DNA of 64,000 nt from Amphimedon queenslandica. Taxonomy: Eukaryota > Porifera > Demospongiae > Haplosclerida > Niphatidae. The stretch lies in NCBI RefSeq assembly GCF_000090795.2, contig NW_003546348.1, forward strand, positions 83,214-147,213, written 5' to 3'. The first letter of the stretch is position 1. Each line of letters begins with the position of its first letter. Below are positions 1 through 11,542 of this stretch, one piece after another. The translations under genes and the position numbers were made by a program. Below the pieces are notes generated by a model that ran no database searches, was not told where the DNA came from, and worked only from the letters and a program-made list of their open reading frames with translations.

Positions 1-936
1 CAACTGCCTTCCTCTTCTTTTTTGATGGCACAATCATGCACTGTCCATACTAAAAGAAACATGTAATTGTATTATTATAAGACTGATAAACAGAAACACT
101 CAAGATATGTACCTTACTAAAAACAGCATCAAGTTCTCCTGCAGAAAAAGGACCTTGATCTTCATTCCATTCGATTTGAATTACAGCCTCATCTGTGATA
201 AACATAATCATTAAAAAGTGTGCTTGTTTGTACCAGTGCTCTCTGGTTTTGTTGTGTCCTTGAGCAGTTCTTCTTGTCGCAGTATCAATTTGTAACCGTC
301 TTCTCTTAGACGCTCAATCTTTGAGTAAATGAGGACAGGAGTGAAGTAAATAAATTAATACATACCTCCTTTTGTATTTGTTTCTTGGCCTCAAATTCAG
401 CTGCTACAGTATCGTAATGCTCATTCTCTTTACGTTCCAAACCTAAAAGAGAGAGAGAAGAGTGATGCACTCAAAAATACTCAATTACTTTCTTTCATTT
501 TCCGTCTCTTGGCACTCAGCTCTTCGTTTCGTTTCTGATTTTGTGCTTTAGCTTTGAGCCACTTGTCATATGCTGCCTAATAAAAATAAAATAGCAATTA
601 AAAGTATAAAGAGTAATACTAATCCTATTTTTACTCTTGCTGCAGGATCACTAAGTACACTGTAGATACGTGAAAGCTTCTGAAACATATCAGCTATAAT
701 AAATAAATAAATAAATAATTATGTACATGCATACCAGCTGAAGGATTATCTGGGTTTTTGTCGGGATGATATCGTAGAGCCTTTTTACGATAACCACTGG
801 TAATCTATCAATGAATGTAAAACAGGATATTGTATCTAATTAATTTCCTTACTTCTTTATTTGAGGCATCGCTTGGTACTTCTAAAAACCCGTAAAGATC
901 CTCAACACCTAATTCCTTCACCAAAACATCCGCCAT
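1..936 (-). CDS. DNAJC17: DNAJC17-like J-domain/RRM protein, 3' part off the left edge
   Basis: Spliced minus-strand gene starting at the ATG at 936 (MADVLVKELGVEDLYGFLEV). The first exons (853-936, 735-804 and about 640-692) encode a complete J domain with the HPD motif in YHPDKNPDNPSAG, then the helix ending LSDPAARAAYDKW. Further exons give a charged coiled segment (NEELSAKRRKMK, then IERLREDGYKLILRQEELL) that matches the linker of DNAJC17, and the start of an RRM (AVIQIEWNE...FSKYGQC) before the window ends. DNAJC17 is a nuclear HSP40 co-chaperone linked to the spliceosome. The order J domain, coiled linker, RRM is diagnostic of this family. Introns are short with GT-AG borders. The C-terminus lies outside the window. 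It is head to head with LSM1, with 90 bp between the two start codons. Confidence 0.9.
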
Positions 937-1026
937 TTTGTACAGCCACACCTTCTGCAGAACCATGCCACGTGGTAGCACGTGGGTTAAGCAATAACCA
1001 CACCCTTGACCACACCTACGTGCAAC
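937..1026. promoter_or_regulatory. Divergent promoter of DNAJC17 and LSM1 with two E-boxes
   Basis: Only 90 bp separate the two start codons. The interval holds two CACGTG E-boxes 10 bp apart (969-974 and 979-984) and two CCACACC-type stretches. No TATA box is evident. The function as a bidirectional promoter is inferred from position. Confidence 0.6.
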
Positions 1027-2821
1027 ATGGAAGGGCATGGGGTTCAGACAGATCTTCAAGCAAAAGACAGTTTTGATGGTAAATACATACCAGGAACAGC
1101 CAGTCTTATAGCAGAAGTCGACAGTAAGTTGTAAAGTGCTACTTTATACTTAAAATGTTTGAAATGAAATTATAAAAATAATAAAAATTATGATTTTAAA
1201 TTATTATAGAGCGTATATTGGTTGTATTAAGAGGAGGGAGGACATTGATAGGATACCTCAGAAGTATTGATCAATTTGGTATGTTTCAGTTTTGTAGTAG
1301 TGTTTATCAATGACATGTATACACACCATGGTGAATTTTGGAGAAACTTTAAAAATTTGTAAAAAAATTCAATTTTGATGAGAATCAGCTCAAAATTAAA
1401 AATTAACATGAGACACATGTATATGTATTATAAAATTTTATAAAAATGGAAAATTTTCTCCTAGTCATTTTTGGCGAAATTTGGCTAAACACCCTGTACT
1501 ATAGTACAGGGACTTTGGCCCGGTTTTTGAGTAACTTTAAAAATTTGTAAAAAATTCAAATTTGATCGGAATCAGTTCAAACTTGCTACACAACATAAGA
1601 ACATGTATATGCATCAGAAAACATTACAAAAATGGAGAATTTTCTCCTAGTCATTTTTGGTGAAATTTGGCCAAAGACCCTGTACTATATACAAGGACTT
1701 TGGCCCGGTTTTTGAGTAACTTAAAAAATTTGTAAAAAATCCATTTTTGATCGGAATCAGCTCAAACTTGCTACACAACATAAGAACATGTATATGCATC
1801 AGGAAACATTATAAAAATGGAGAATTTTCTCCTAGCCATTTTTGGCGAAATTTGGCTAAACACCCTGTACTATAGTACAGGGACTTTGGCCCGGTTTTTG
1901 AGTAACTTTAAAAATTTGTAAAAAATCCAAATTTGATCGGAATCAGTTCAAACTTGCTACACAATATAAGAACATGCATATGCATCAGAAAACATTACAA
2001 AAATGGAGAATTTTTTCCTAGTCATTTTTGGTGAAATTTGGCCAAAGACCCTGTACTATAGTACAGGGACTTTGGCCCAGTTTTTGAGTAACTTAAAAAA
2101 TTTGTAAAAAATCCATTTTTGATTGGAATCAGCTCAAACTTGCTACACAACATAAGAACATGTATATGCATCAGAAAACATTATAAAAATGGAGAATTTT
2201 CTCCTAGTCATTTTTGGTGAAATTTGGCCAAAGACCCTGTACTATAGTACAGGGACTTTGGCTCGGTTTTTGAATAACTTTAAAAATTTATAAAAAAATC
2301 CATTTTTGATCAGAATCAGCTCAAACTTGCTACACAACATAAGAACATGTATATGTACATGTTCGTATCAGAAAAAAATATACGAATTCTCTTGGAGTCA
2401 TTTTTAATGGACTAAACATTGTTATTGCTGTTTCAATTGCTTATTGTTACTTTGTAGCGAATCTGTTGTTACAAGACACTGTTGAGCGCATTCATGTCGG
2501 AAAGAAATACGGAGACATACCTAGAGGAATATTTCTAGTCAGAGGAGAAAACATGGTCCTCTGCGGAGAAATAGTGAGCCTACCCTAGACTAGAGAGAGA
2601 GAGAGAGAGGAAGGACAAGAGGATCATTCTTTACTCTCTTTCTCAAGGAGAAATCACTTGAAGAAAGCATGGAACTGGAGAAGGTCTCGATTGAGGAGAT
2701 TATTGAGGCACAGAGACAAGAAAACGAGAAGAGGGAGAAAGAGAAGAAGAGAAAAGAGGAGCTATTACGACAGAAGGGACTTCCCGTCGTGAGAGATGAA
2801 TCTGAAGATATTCTGTCATGA
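1027..2821 (+). CDS. LSM1: LSM1, Sm-like subunit of the Lsm1-7 mRNA decapping activator
   Basis: Four exons: 1027-1123, 1210-1278, 2458-2573 and 2648-2821. The protein reads through PGTASLIAEVDK, RILVVLRGGRTLIGYLRSID (Sm1 motif), QFANLLLQDTVERIHVGKKY, GDIPRGIFLVRGENMVL (Sm2 motif) and a charged tail with VSIEEIIEAQR, almost colinear with human LSM1. Lsm1 is the subunit that distinguishes the cytoplasmic Lsm1-7 ring, which binds the 3' end of oligoadenylated mRNA and promotes decapping in P-bodies. The N-terminus is about 17 residues longer than in human LSM1 (MEGHGVQTDLQAKDSFDGKY). Intron 2 (1279-2457) is unusually long and is filled with a tandem palindromic repeat. The gene is head to head with DNAJC17 and tail to tail with the RhoGEF gene. 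Confidence 0.95.
1290..2400 (+). repeat. ~186-bp tandem repeat with palindromic core, LSM1 intron 2
   Basis: About five to six units. The palindromic core CCCTGTACTATAGTACAGGG is perfect at 1492-1511, 1863-1882, 2049-2068 and 2235-2254, and decayed near 1678, giving a period of 185-186 bp. Between cores lie conserved blocks (TTTTTGAGTAACTTTAAAAA, GGAATCAGCTCAAACTTGCT, ACACAACATAAGAACATGTA, GAGAATTTTCTCCTAGTCAT). It carries no ORF. The same unit recurs in introns of other genes in the window. Confidence 0.9.
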
Positions 2822-3965
2822 ATTTATAAATAAGTGTAGCAAGCACATGCCCACTCATTATTATTATTACTTCCAATATGTGTGACATTCAAAATAATAA
2901 ATATTGACACTAATATTTCAATAACATTTTGAGGATGAATATTTAGACTGATATTTGATTTATTTCCACTGAGGTATTCGGATATTTTGTCTAAACTCTG
3001 ATAAGAGTGTTATTCTATAGAGCACCCACCACATGAATATAGTCACCTCTAATCAGTACATGTACATGTGTACATGTATTTTCTCATGTATACAGCATAT
3101 ACCATATTACCTTTTTTGCTTAAGCGTCTTGGCATTAGATTCATTACAAATCTACATAAATGCATTGGTTTACAAGTATTGACTAATCACAGATACACAA
3201 ATATATACACATGGACCCTTTTTGTTAAAGTGTCATTAATCACAGCTGTACATAAATCTAATTGATTCATGTACGCGTACATATACATCCACTGTACATT
3301 GTTTAATCACAAGTCTATAATTGCATTCGTTTACATGTATGTACATATTATTGACACATGTATGCGTTTTACTACCATTTGTATTTAGGTGTCAGCCCTA
3401 ATAGCATAATCTGCCCATACATGCATTGCTGTAAGGCTAATTTATACACGTACATGTGGATATCAATTTTACACTCTCTTAACACGCATTCCTTGTATTA
3501 ATTTGTTCTTCATGTATATATACATACCAGAAGCATGTTTGTGGTGTGTAGGGGCTACACGCCTTTTATTCTTTTCTGCCGAGTTCTGTTTCACGATGGT
3601 ATATGCAGTGAATGATAATAATAGTAATATTAATAATACAACTGTCATTTTCTTTAAAAAACATCAGAGCTATCTTGTTATGGTATACTTTACATAAAGA
3701 ATCTCATACAGTTAATGTTGTTTGTGCGTGTGTATTGTTATTGATGATATGTGTCACCTGACAATGATTGTTAATACAATGAGAGAGAGAGAGAGAGAGG
3801 AAAACAGAAAAACAGTAATAGTAGAGTGTGATTATAGTGAATGATCATAGACTTATATATATAGTACAGTAATACAGTAACAATAATTATGTATCATAAA
3901 GTGAAGTATTGGAGTGTTGATAAACCAGTCAGTTGGAATGTGATTGCTTGTCCAGTAGTCATTCC
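2822..3965. other. Convergent intergenic region, LSM1 / RhoGEF 3' ends
   Basis: This 1.1 kb stretch between the two stop codons shows no spliced coding pattern. It is rich in TACATGTA and ACATGTACATG motifs (for example 3059-3075 and 3280-3295), and has a GA microsatellite at about 3781-3800. It probably contains both 3' UTRs. I see no recognisable gene. Confidence 0.6.
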
Positions 3966-6900
3966 TCATAGAACTACAGAGATGTGCTTGTTGCCTATTT
4001 TGTGTTCAATGTGTCTGAAATCTGTCGGCTCTCCGATTTCTATCTTATTTAAGTGGCCCATGCTTTGCGATCTCTTGGGTTTAGGTGATGACGAGGGTCT
4101 ATAAAGAGAAGAAGGAAATGCTAAATGATCATCAATGAGTTCCTATGGTCACTTACGTTATGTCTTTGCTTGTTGCTCTCTTGAGTACCTTCAAAGCAGC
4201 CGAGAAACTAGTTTTCTTTTTTAGCTTGGTCTTAGTTTTTTCAGAGGAAGGAGCAGAGACTGAGGAACTGGAGGTCATTGGAGCAGAAGGAGGAGGAGGA
4301 GGAGGAGGCTGGTGGTGTTTATTGTCGTCCCTGTACCCACTATCAGTGCTGTTCAAGGATTGTAATGGTTTAAGTGTTGAGACATTCCCGTACGAGCTAA
4401 GGGCAGGCGCAGTGGGGTATGTGTGTTTGAGTGTGCCAGAGTCATCTTGACCGTAACTATAATCACCTGCTATTGAATCGAATCCTAATAATAAAGAGAG
4501 AGAGAGAGGAGTTTTTGAAGGAATGAGAGGGTGAGGGAGGGAATGATAATTGATTGAATTGTGAAAGTATGTATTTTGTACACCTGCAACTAAACTAAAG
4601 GCTATTGCATTACATGTGGCTGCATGTAAGGTGTACCATTCGTCCTCAAGAATTTGTGACTCAAATTTCTTCTGCGTGTAGCACACATAAGGGCATTGAT
4701 ATGTATCAGAAAATAGTTTAGCCTTTATTAGTCAGTAAACAAATTTTGCATGCGTTGCTCATAGCTTGTAAATTTATTAGCTTATGTCGCATAAGGATAC
4801 TAGTATTTATCTTATTTTATCATTAGTTACCTGATGTGCTTGAGTTTGATGAATATATCGATGCTCTTTGAGTGTTTAGAATCATATTCCTTGGTGCTTC
4901 CTCTCTCTCCTCCTCTCCCTCTCTTGCTTCCTCCTCTTCTATCGAGTCGTCGTGACTGATGAGAGACGGTGAATGGGACATCAGTGTCTTATTTGATGAC
5001 GTGGGTTGTTCCTCTAGCACTTTATCATCAGACCCAAGCAAGAGTACATCAGAGAAGCTAATGGCTCTATTTAGGTAGCTATTATTGACTTTATTCTCAT
5101 CCTTATGTTTATCCTATAAAGAAAAGGAACAGCATGATGAAAGTAATGAATGACATTCTCAGTACATGTAGGATACATGCTTAGATAACACTGTAGCAGT
5201 AGAATTTATTATTACCCTGTGTCATTATTAATAACATATTGGTAGTTAGTTAGTTATTGTGTATACATGTCAGTGTAGATATCTATTTGCAACCTACTCC
5301 TACATGTACACTTGCTGTTCTACTGTGTAATACTATCATATCAGTTAAAATAACAGAGACAGAGTGACTCTCTGTTGCCTCTTCTGATATTCCTAACAGC
5401 TTATTCAATTCTTATGTCACTCACTGCCCACCTAATATCTAGGAGATACTACGCATTTGACTCAAGAATGAGAAGCTTAATTTCCTGGTGTGTATTTTCC
5501 GTGAACACGTAAATTAATGACGTATAGTAACTTATTGCTTTCTGATATAGCACACGCTCTGTGTGTAATAATTGTAATTGTATATGGGAAAGTAAAGTGG
5601 GGGGGGGAGAGAGTGAGAATAATAGGCAATAGATGTACATATGCATAATGTGTGAATATGCATGCATGTATGTACATATTGTAATGTGAAGTGTGAGAGT
5701 GTAGTAATAATGATGAGGTAGTGGTACATTGATATAATGGCAGAGTACAATATGTACGTGGGAAAGGGATACGTAGGGGGAGAGAGTGATAGGGTAGAGT
5801 GTAGTAGTGTGACAATGGAGTTGTGTTTGAAGACAAGTGATTGGTGTTATTTTTTGTATGACTACCATCTGTCAATAACAGAGAAAGGGAGAAGAGAGAG
5901 AGGGGGGAGGAGGGTAGGTGGGTTTGCTGACATGCATTGAATAATGTCGTGTATTCTAGTAAACAATTGGATTAGTAATTTGATAGATGTGTTGACACAA
6001 TCTCTCCCCCTTTAACACTTAGGAAGTCTGACAGTAAGTCTGTGTTGTGTGTGTGTTCAAATGAAGTAATAATCACTGTATATACTCGTTATGATGGATG
6101 AGTAGAGCAACGAAGACACTCCAGCTGTCAGTATTGTCACTCTAATTGACCTTCAGTTACTTTTAAGGACATATGCTTTATATTACATCCGAATAATCTT
6201 GTACTACATTACATCAGTACATCTAATCGTTTGTACATGTACATGCACACGAAGTCATCTTTGTTGTTATTCTCTCTTACTTTCTCTTCTAGAAGATTTG
6301 CTACGGAGCGAGCAAGATGGCTGCTTTTCCCTAGAACGGAGTTCCCTCTTGACTGGTATACCCTCTCCTGTAGAGGAGGCGAGTGAGAGGGAGACGTGAG
6401 GTCATCGATGTTTGTCTGGGAGAAGTGACGTCGGATTTTCTCAGTGAAACGGAGCGAGTGGTAGCGTCTTGGTGGCTTTCTTTTTGTCTTCTTGTTACCT
6501 CTAAACAAAGAGAGAGAGAGGGGGAAGGATGAACATTACAAATTAAAGTAATAATGATGCAATTTGAATAGATATACTACTTACCTTTTGCCTCTATTGT
6601 CATCTTTTCTTATTGAACTTGCTAGCTGACAAACTTGTATTGAATGGTCTAGTAGTACTAGGTTTGAGTGAAGTGCATTCAGTGCTGACTCAATATAATA
6701 GCAGTCAGGATGATCCTGTGAGGTGTGCTTCAATAAGGACTAGAGAGAGAGAGAGAGAGAGGGGAAGAGAAGAGAGAGAGATAAGCTTTTGTGTGGTGCT
6801 GAGAAAACACATCCTAAACACAATTAAAGCATTGATGTTACAATATCAACAAGTGATTAATCAGGGGGCGGCTAAGAAAAGTACCACTTTACATGTGAAC

Positions 6901-9900
6901 AAAAGTACTGTTTTAAATAAGTATACATGAGACAAGCATTCTCTATCTAAGCTAGTATCATGTATTATAAGTTCCTGTCACATGTGCATTCACATACAGT
7001 TGAACGGGTTGGAGTTCATCCACTGATGCAACGGTTGGGAGGATTAGTGTAAACAAAAATGGGTGGAAGTGTAATTGTGTGTGTCTATTGCTTTGTTGAG
7101 TGTACATGTAAGTGTATATAAAGCTCAGGGTTTATTTATACACTGCAGGTATGGCTCCAGGAGCCTGATCATGCACATCAATGATAAACAATGAGTAGGA
7201 GAGCAAGTAAGGAAAGAGTTATACCTTCAATAGCAGCTCATAGCGTGGTAGCCTCTGGATTGGGGTGAGGAGAAATGATGCCAAGCTTAGACCCTCACAT
7301 TCAGGCCTCTGACTGCAATCCTGTTAAGATGAAAAGAAATAGCAGTAATTAGTCAGGTTTGCATGCTTCAAAATTTGCAGTCATTATTTCATATTATATA
7401 AGAGGACAATGTAGGATACTTGTCTTGTTGTGCCATGTAAATCAAAACAGAAGCTCTATATACACTCCGAGACTGATAGACGTCTGATTACATGTACGTG
7501 TACTATTACACTTTATGCACTGGATGGCTCATGTTTCTCCCCCTTCTATCCTTTGCACTCTTATCCTCCCACTCAGCCATATTTAGAGGTACATGTCATC
7601 TAAGCATATTATGTTTCACTCCCTCCTCCCTCTCCCTCTCTCTCCTGATAACTTACGCTAATTGTCTTGCAAAAGAGTTGCGAAGTTTTTTCGTAGTGCA
7701 CCAAAGTCTGGAGTGCAATTTTGAACTCATTCATGTATGCACTGTATAGAGCCACAAACTCTCCCTACAATGACAAAAGAGGTGTTAGTAAAGATTGTGA
7801 TGACGTAGTATAATTATTTACCCAATCATGAAATAATAGCTAGCCAACAATCTACAAATTCGCATGCTACTTATAACATATCCACTATGAGGCTGAATGA
7901 TACCACACACATGCAAGGATGGAAGGATATTAAAAAAGTGCCACACACATGCCCAGACACATAAAAGTGAATGGCTATAGTAATGGCTATAGCTTATAAG
8001 GCAGGAAGTGTTGTATGTAGGTATTATTGCGTGTCATCATGTATGGGCAATTTCAATTGTTGTATAAACAAACTTTGTTGGCTTGACAACCCAAAAGATA
8101 GGCACATTAAGAGATCAGTCTAGCCTGAAATAGGGCAAGCAAGCACACACACACACACATACACACAAAGTCCCTTTTGCTGTCCTTTCTCTCTATTTTA
8201 CACTTTTAAAATCAGTCTTCAGTTCATCAAACTCATTTCCTTTAAACTTGCCTTATTTTAAATCTACATGGGCATTGAATTGCCTGTAATGGGTCACTGG
8301 TGCCTCAAGTATGTATTCAAACTACCTTAATTGCTAAGAATTTAACTATGTTGTGACTGACTATGTGTGTGCAAATTTACTTTAGAGGACAGGCCAAGAG
8401 TATATACATAAGAATGCAAGGAATGTTTGGTTTGTGACCAACATAATTCGATCAATCAGTTTTAATGTACAAATGCACTTGCATGTAGAGTAGATTGTAG
8501 ACAGATCAAAGAGGGACATGACATATTGAAGGAAAGAGAGAGATAGAGGGAGAGAGAGAAGAAACTGAGAAAGAGATGATTCAAAAGGCCAGGGCAGGAA
8601 ATAAAAGGCTATGCCTCATTGAGAAGTAGCTTTGAATTTTTCCTTGTATAATAATCAATTATTACTCAATAATGTCCATTTAAGACTAACACTGTTTAGG
8701 CTATTATTGAATTTCCTTTCCAGCAATGAGAAAGGCAAATGTGCCTGAAGCAGGGGAGAGTTTATGATGAGGTAACATGAACACTGACAGTTTCACTAAT
8801 TAAAGGTAAGTAGGTATAATATCAAGTCATGCACAGTTCTTCCTTCCTCTCACGTACTCCTCCTCTCTCTCCTTTCCAATTGAAGGAAACATGGTCACTA
8901 AGTAAACAGCCAAACACAATTACAATGGCTATCAATACGAGCAAGGACGTGTAACTATGTATACAATACTAGCATTTCCCTCTTATATACCTCTTGATCT
9001 GTGCAGATGCGTCCAAAAACATCCCCTACGACTCCCTGCCATCTTGAGGATGCCTCGATCCTCTCTGTTAGCCGAGAGAGGAGGTCCCGATGAAGCAGTA
9101 TGAGTGGTTCCAATTGACATGGGAACAAGAGGCGGAGGTCACGCGGTGCTATGATCTTCTCAACGCTTGAGAGAAAAACCGAGAGAATGAGCTCGAGTGA
9201 TGCAACGTAGCGACGCTCCGTTTGGAGGAGCTCGTTGAGTACCCAAGTCCTTTGATCTATAAAAGACACATACATAAATGCTAACATTAATAAGTGTTTG
9301 TATACCCTACCTTCTCTTAGTGATTCAGTGCTTGATGATGAGGCATTGTGCATCTTGCCCAATATTGAAATGTTTCCTTCTTCACTGTGAGAAGACTCGG
9401 CTATAAAAATAAAATTAAATGCAAGAGTAATAACAATGATGGATGATGATGCATGGATTATATCACATTGTAGTATGGATAAAAAGTGTGTGTTTGTGTA
9501 GATAGCAAGAAAGGGCCAGTGCATGTGTGGTTAAGGATAGGCTATGATTTTGATTGATTCAAGGGAATGAGACGTGACTTCATATATTCATAGTCTATTC
9601 ATAACTCAATCAGTCTCAGCTGAGGGCATCAATGAATAAACAATAAGTCGTCAATTATGGTCGCTATTGACTCTGTGTGTGTCAAATTAGTTTATATCCT
9701 AGTGTGCAGTGTGAATCATCCTTACTGTTCTTGTAGTCTTCTTGTCGTGATTCCTCAAAATCGTCAAATTGAAAGACAGAGACAGAGCGACGATTAGTTG
9801 AAGGAGAATGGAGTAGCTCACCAACCTGAGGCAAAAGAAAGAAGAAATGAATTTCATTGTCTTTTATAAATTAGAAACAGACTGCCATGGTGGTCTGTCA

Positions 9901-11397
9901 TGTGTATTACCCATCCACCAGCAAGTCCCTTGCAACTGTATATATACTGAAGTTACAAGCTATGACACACTTAGGTAAATATCCCCTCTGTTTGCCCACA
10001 CTCATTCAAAGAGAAAGTGTTATAGTTTGTATTTAAGTTCAATAGTACAGGTCACTTGATACATATTCTCAACTTTCATTGATTCAACTAAAAGCAATAT
10101 TGACTTACAATCTGAATGTGACACCAAGCAGAATCTTGAATCCTTATTCCAATCACTTGTTGGGTAGACTATAACTCTCTGCTCTCTTTCTCTCTCACTC
10201 TTTTCTCTAGGCTTCACTTTTAGCAATTTTAAATAGAACAGTGTTTAAGTACAACACCGCTAACTACTGGTCATGTCCCCCTATACAGGGCCTCACAATA
10301 AAACAGGCCTGTATCACCAATTGTCCAGTATTGAGAACCTTGACTGGACACAATTTGATAACAGGCATATACACATGTACATCAAATTGCATGCAAATTT
10401 ATAATTGGTCTTGCTATAATAATGCATTTAGACTGCTTGGCACATTGTCTCCATTGGTAATGCTCAAAGCATCCCTATAATGCGACATTGGAGTATACTT
10501 TGTAGTCTGCTGGCATGCTGGCATGTACAAAGCTATTTCCTTGACTGGTTCATCAAGTAATGTCATAAAACAAGTCTAATAATTGTCTTATGAGTATTTG
10601 CAGAAAAGAATAGGCAGTGCCATTGAGTCTTATAAACATTGAGGAGGTATAAAAATAAGAATAGGTTTGCTTACGTCAATGAAAAAAGAAACCTCATTTG
10701 TCTTTGCAGCCGTTACGTTGATAGGAGTGGCTGTGTATGCTCCACTGAAGACGTTTGATTCGTCTGCTAGACTGGTATTCATCTCCTCTTCGTGTCCAAG
10801 CATCATCACATCCATGCTTAATTCGCTATCATCGTCTTCGCTATTGTCCCTGCTCAGGTCTGGAGTCGGAGGGAGAGATGAAACACGACGATGATTGATG
10901 CGATACGAACTCATCTGTAATAGAGAGAGGAATGTGATAAAGAATAATCACATATAAAGAATGCAAAGTATAAATGGACATTGTTGATCAGTGACAATTA
11001 ATAGTGATTCATGTGCAATTTCACTAGCACTACTCAATGATGTCCTGTGCTATTCCACTAGAATTTATCAAAATACGGGTCTCTATTGTGAGATTTGAAA
11101 TACAGAAGTATGCTATGTTTTTCTTGCGGTCATACAACTAGGTGTGAACGAGTCACTTACTGCTGCTGTAGAGGAAGATAAAGGCGTAGCTCGTTGTAAT
11201 GGTTCCTGCTCACTCTTTCTTGCTGCTGGCTTTATGCTGGAATAAATGGCCGACGTATAACAGGCAACACTTCTCCACGGTAGCTGTTTATCCTTTAAAC
11301 TATGTACTGAGCTGTCATGAGGCTTGCATTTTATATGAACGAGAGGAGTTGTAGCTTGACTAGTGGGAGTATGCGAACTTTCCACTGCAGCAGCCAT
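3966..11397 (-). CDS. DH-domain Rho guanine nucleotide exchange factor with C-terminal CRIB motif
   Basis: About twelve exons join in frame, giving roughly 750 residues. The start is the ATG at 11397 (MAAAVESSHTPTSQ). A Ser-rich, acidic, probably disordered N-terminal half leads into a DH domain: TWVLNELLQTERRYVASLEL (exon about 8991-9256), EFVALYSAYMNEFKIALQTL (about 7670-7768), SLASFLLTPIQRLPRYELLL (7225-7320) and a last helix near 6610-6740. DH domains catalyse GDP release from Rho GTPases. No PH domain follows: the next residues are basic (KKTKRKPPRRYHSLRFTEK), then acidic and proline-rich (seven prolines near 4300). The last exon (3966 to about 4099) encodes IGEPTDFRHIEHKIG, which matches the CRIB pattern IxxPxxFxHxxHxxG, followed by NKHISVVL and the stop at 3966-3968. 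The splice joining this exon is GTAAGTG to CTTTATAG and preserves frame. The GTPase specificity is not readable. It shares a divergent promoter with the RIN-like gene. Confidence 0.85.
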
Positions 11398-11542
11398 AAA
11401 CAACCGACTGGTTATTAATAGTTATAAATTTCTACTAATTAACACAACTTAATTTCCGGTCTATAGCCACGTCCACGTGGGAGGGGCCATCTTGGAAAGT
11501 AAAAGTACAGGTTCGACTTGCCAAGTCTATAAATGTGAGCTT
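11398..11542. promoter_or_regulatory. Divergent promoter of RhoGEF and RIN-like genes
   Basis: 145 bp between the start codons. It contains a CACGTG E-box at 11474-11479, preceded by a CACGTC half-match, within a GC-rich patch (CCACGTCCACGTGGGAGGGG). No TATA box is evident. Bidirectional use is inferred from position. Confidence 0.55.

Noticed and set aside
1290-2400. CRISPR-like interpretation of regularly spaced repeats
   Set aside because: Units are ~186 bp, repeat blocks and 'spacers' are both conserved, there is no cas gene, and the setting is a eukaryotic intron.
4145-4450. Plus-strand ORF with a glycine run
   Set aside because: Antisense shadow of the proline-rich exon of the RhoGEF gene; no splice logic on the plus strand.
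5449-5940. Overlapping ORFs on both strands around 5.5-5.9 kb
   Set aside because: They lie in a RhoGEF intron of low-complexity (GA/GT-rich) DNA and show no domain or conserved pattern.
11500-11530. tRNA-like GGTTCGACT box B
   Set aside because: No matching box A or acceptor stem; it is part of the RIN-like 5' region.
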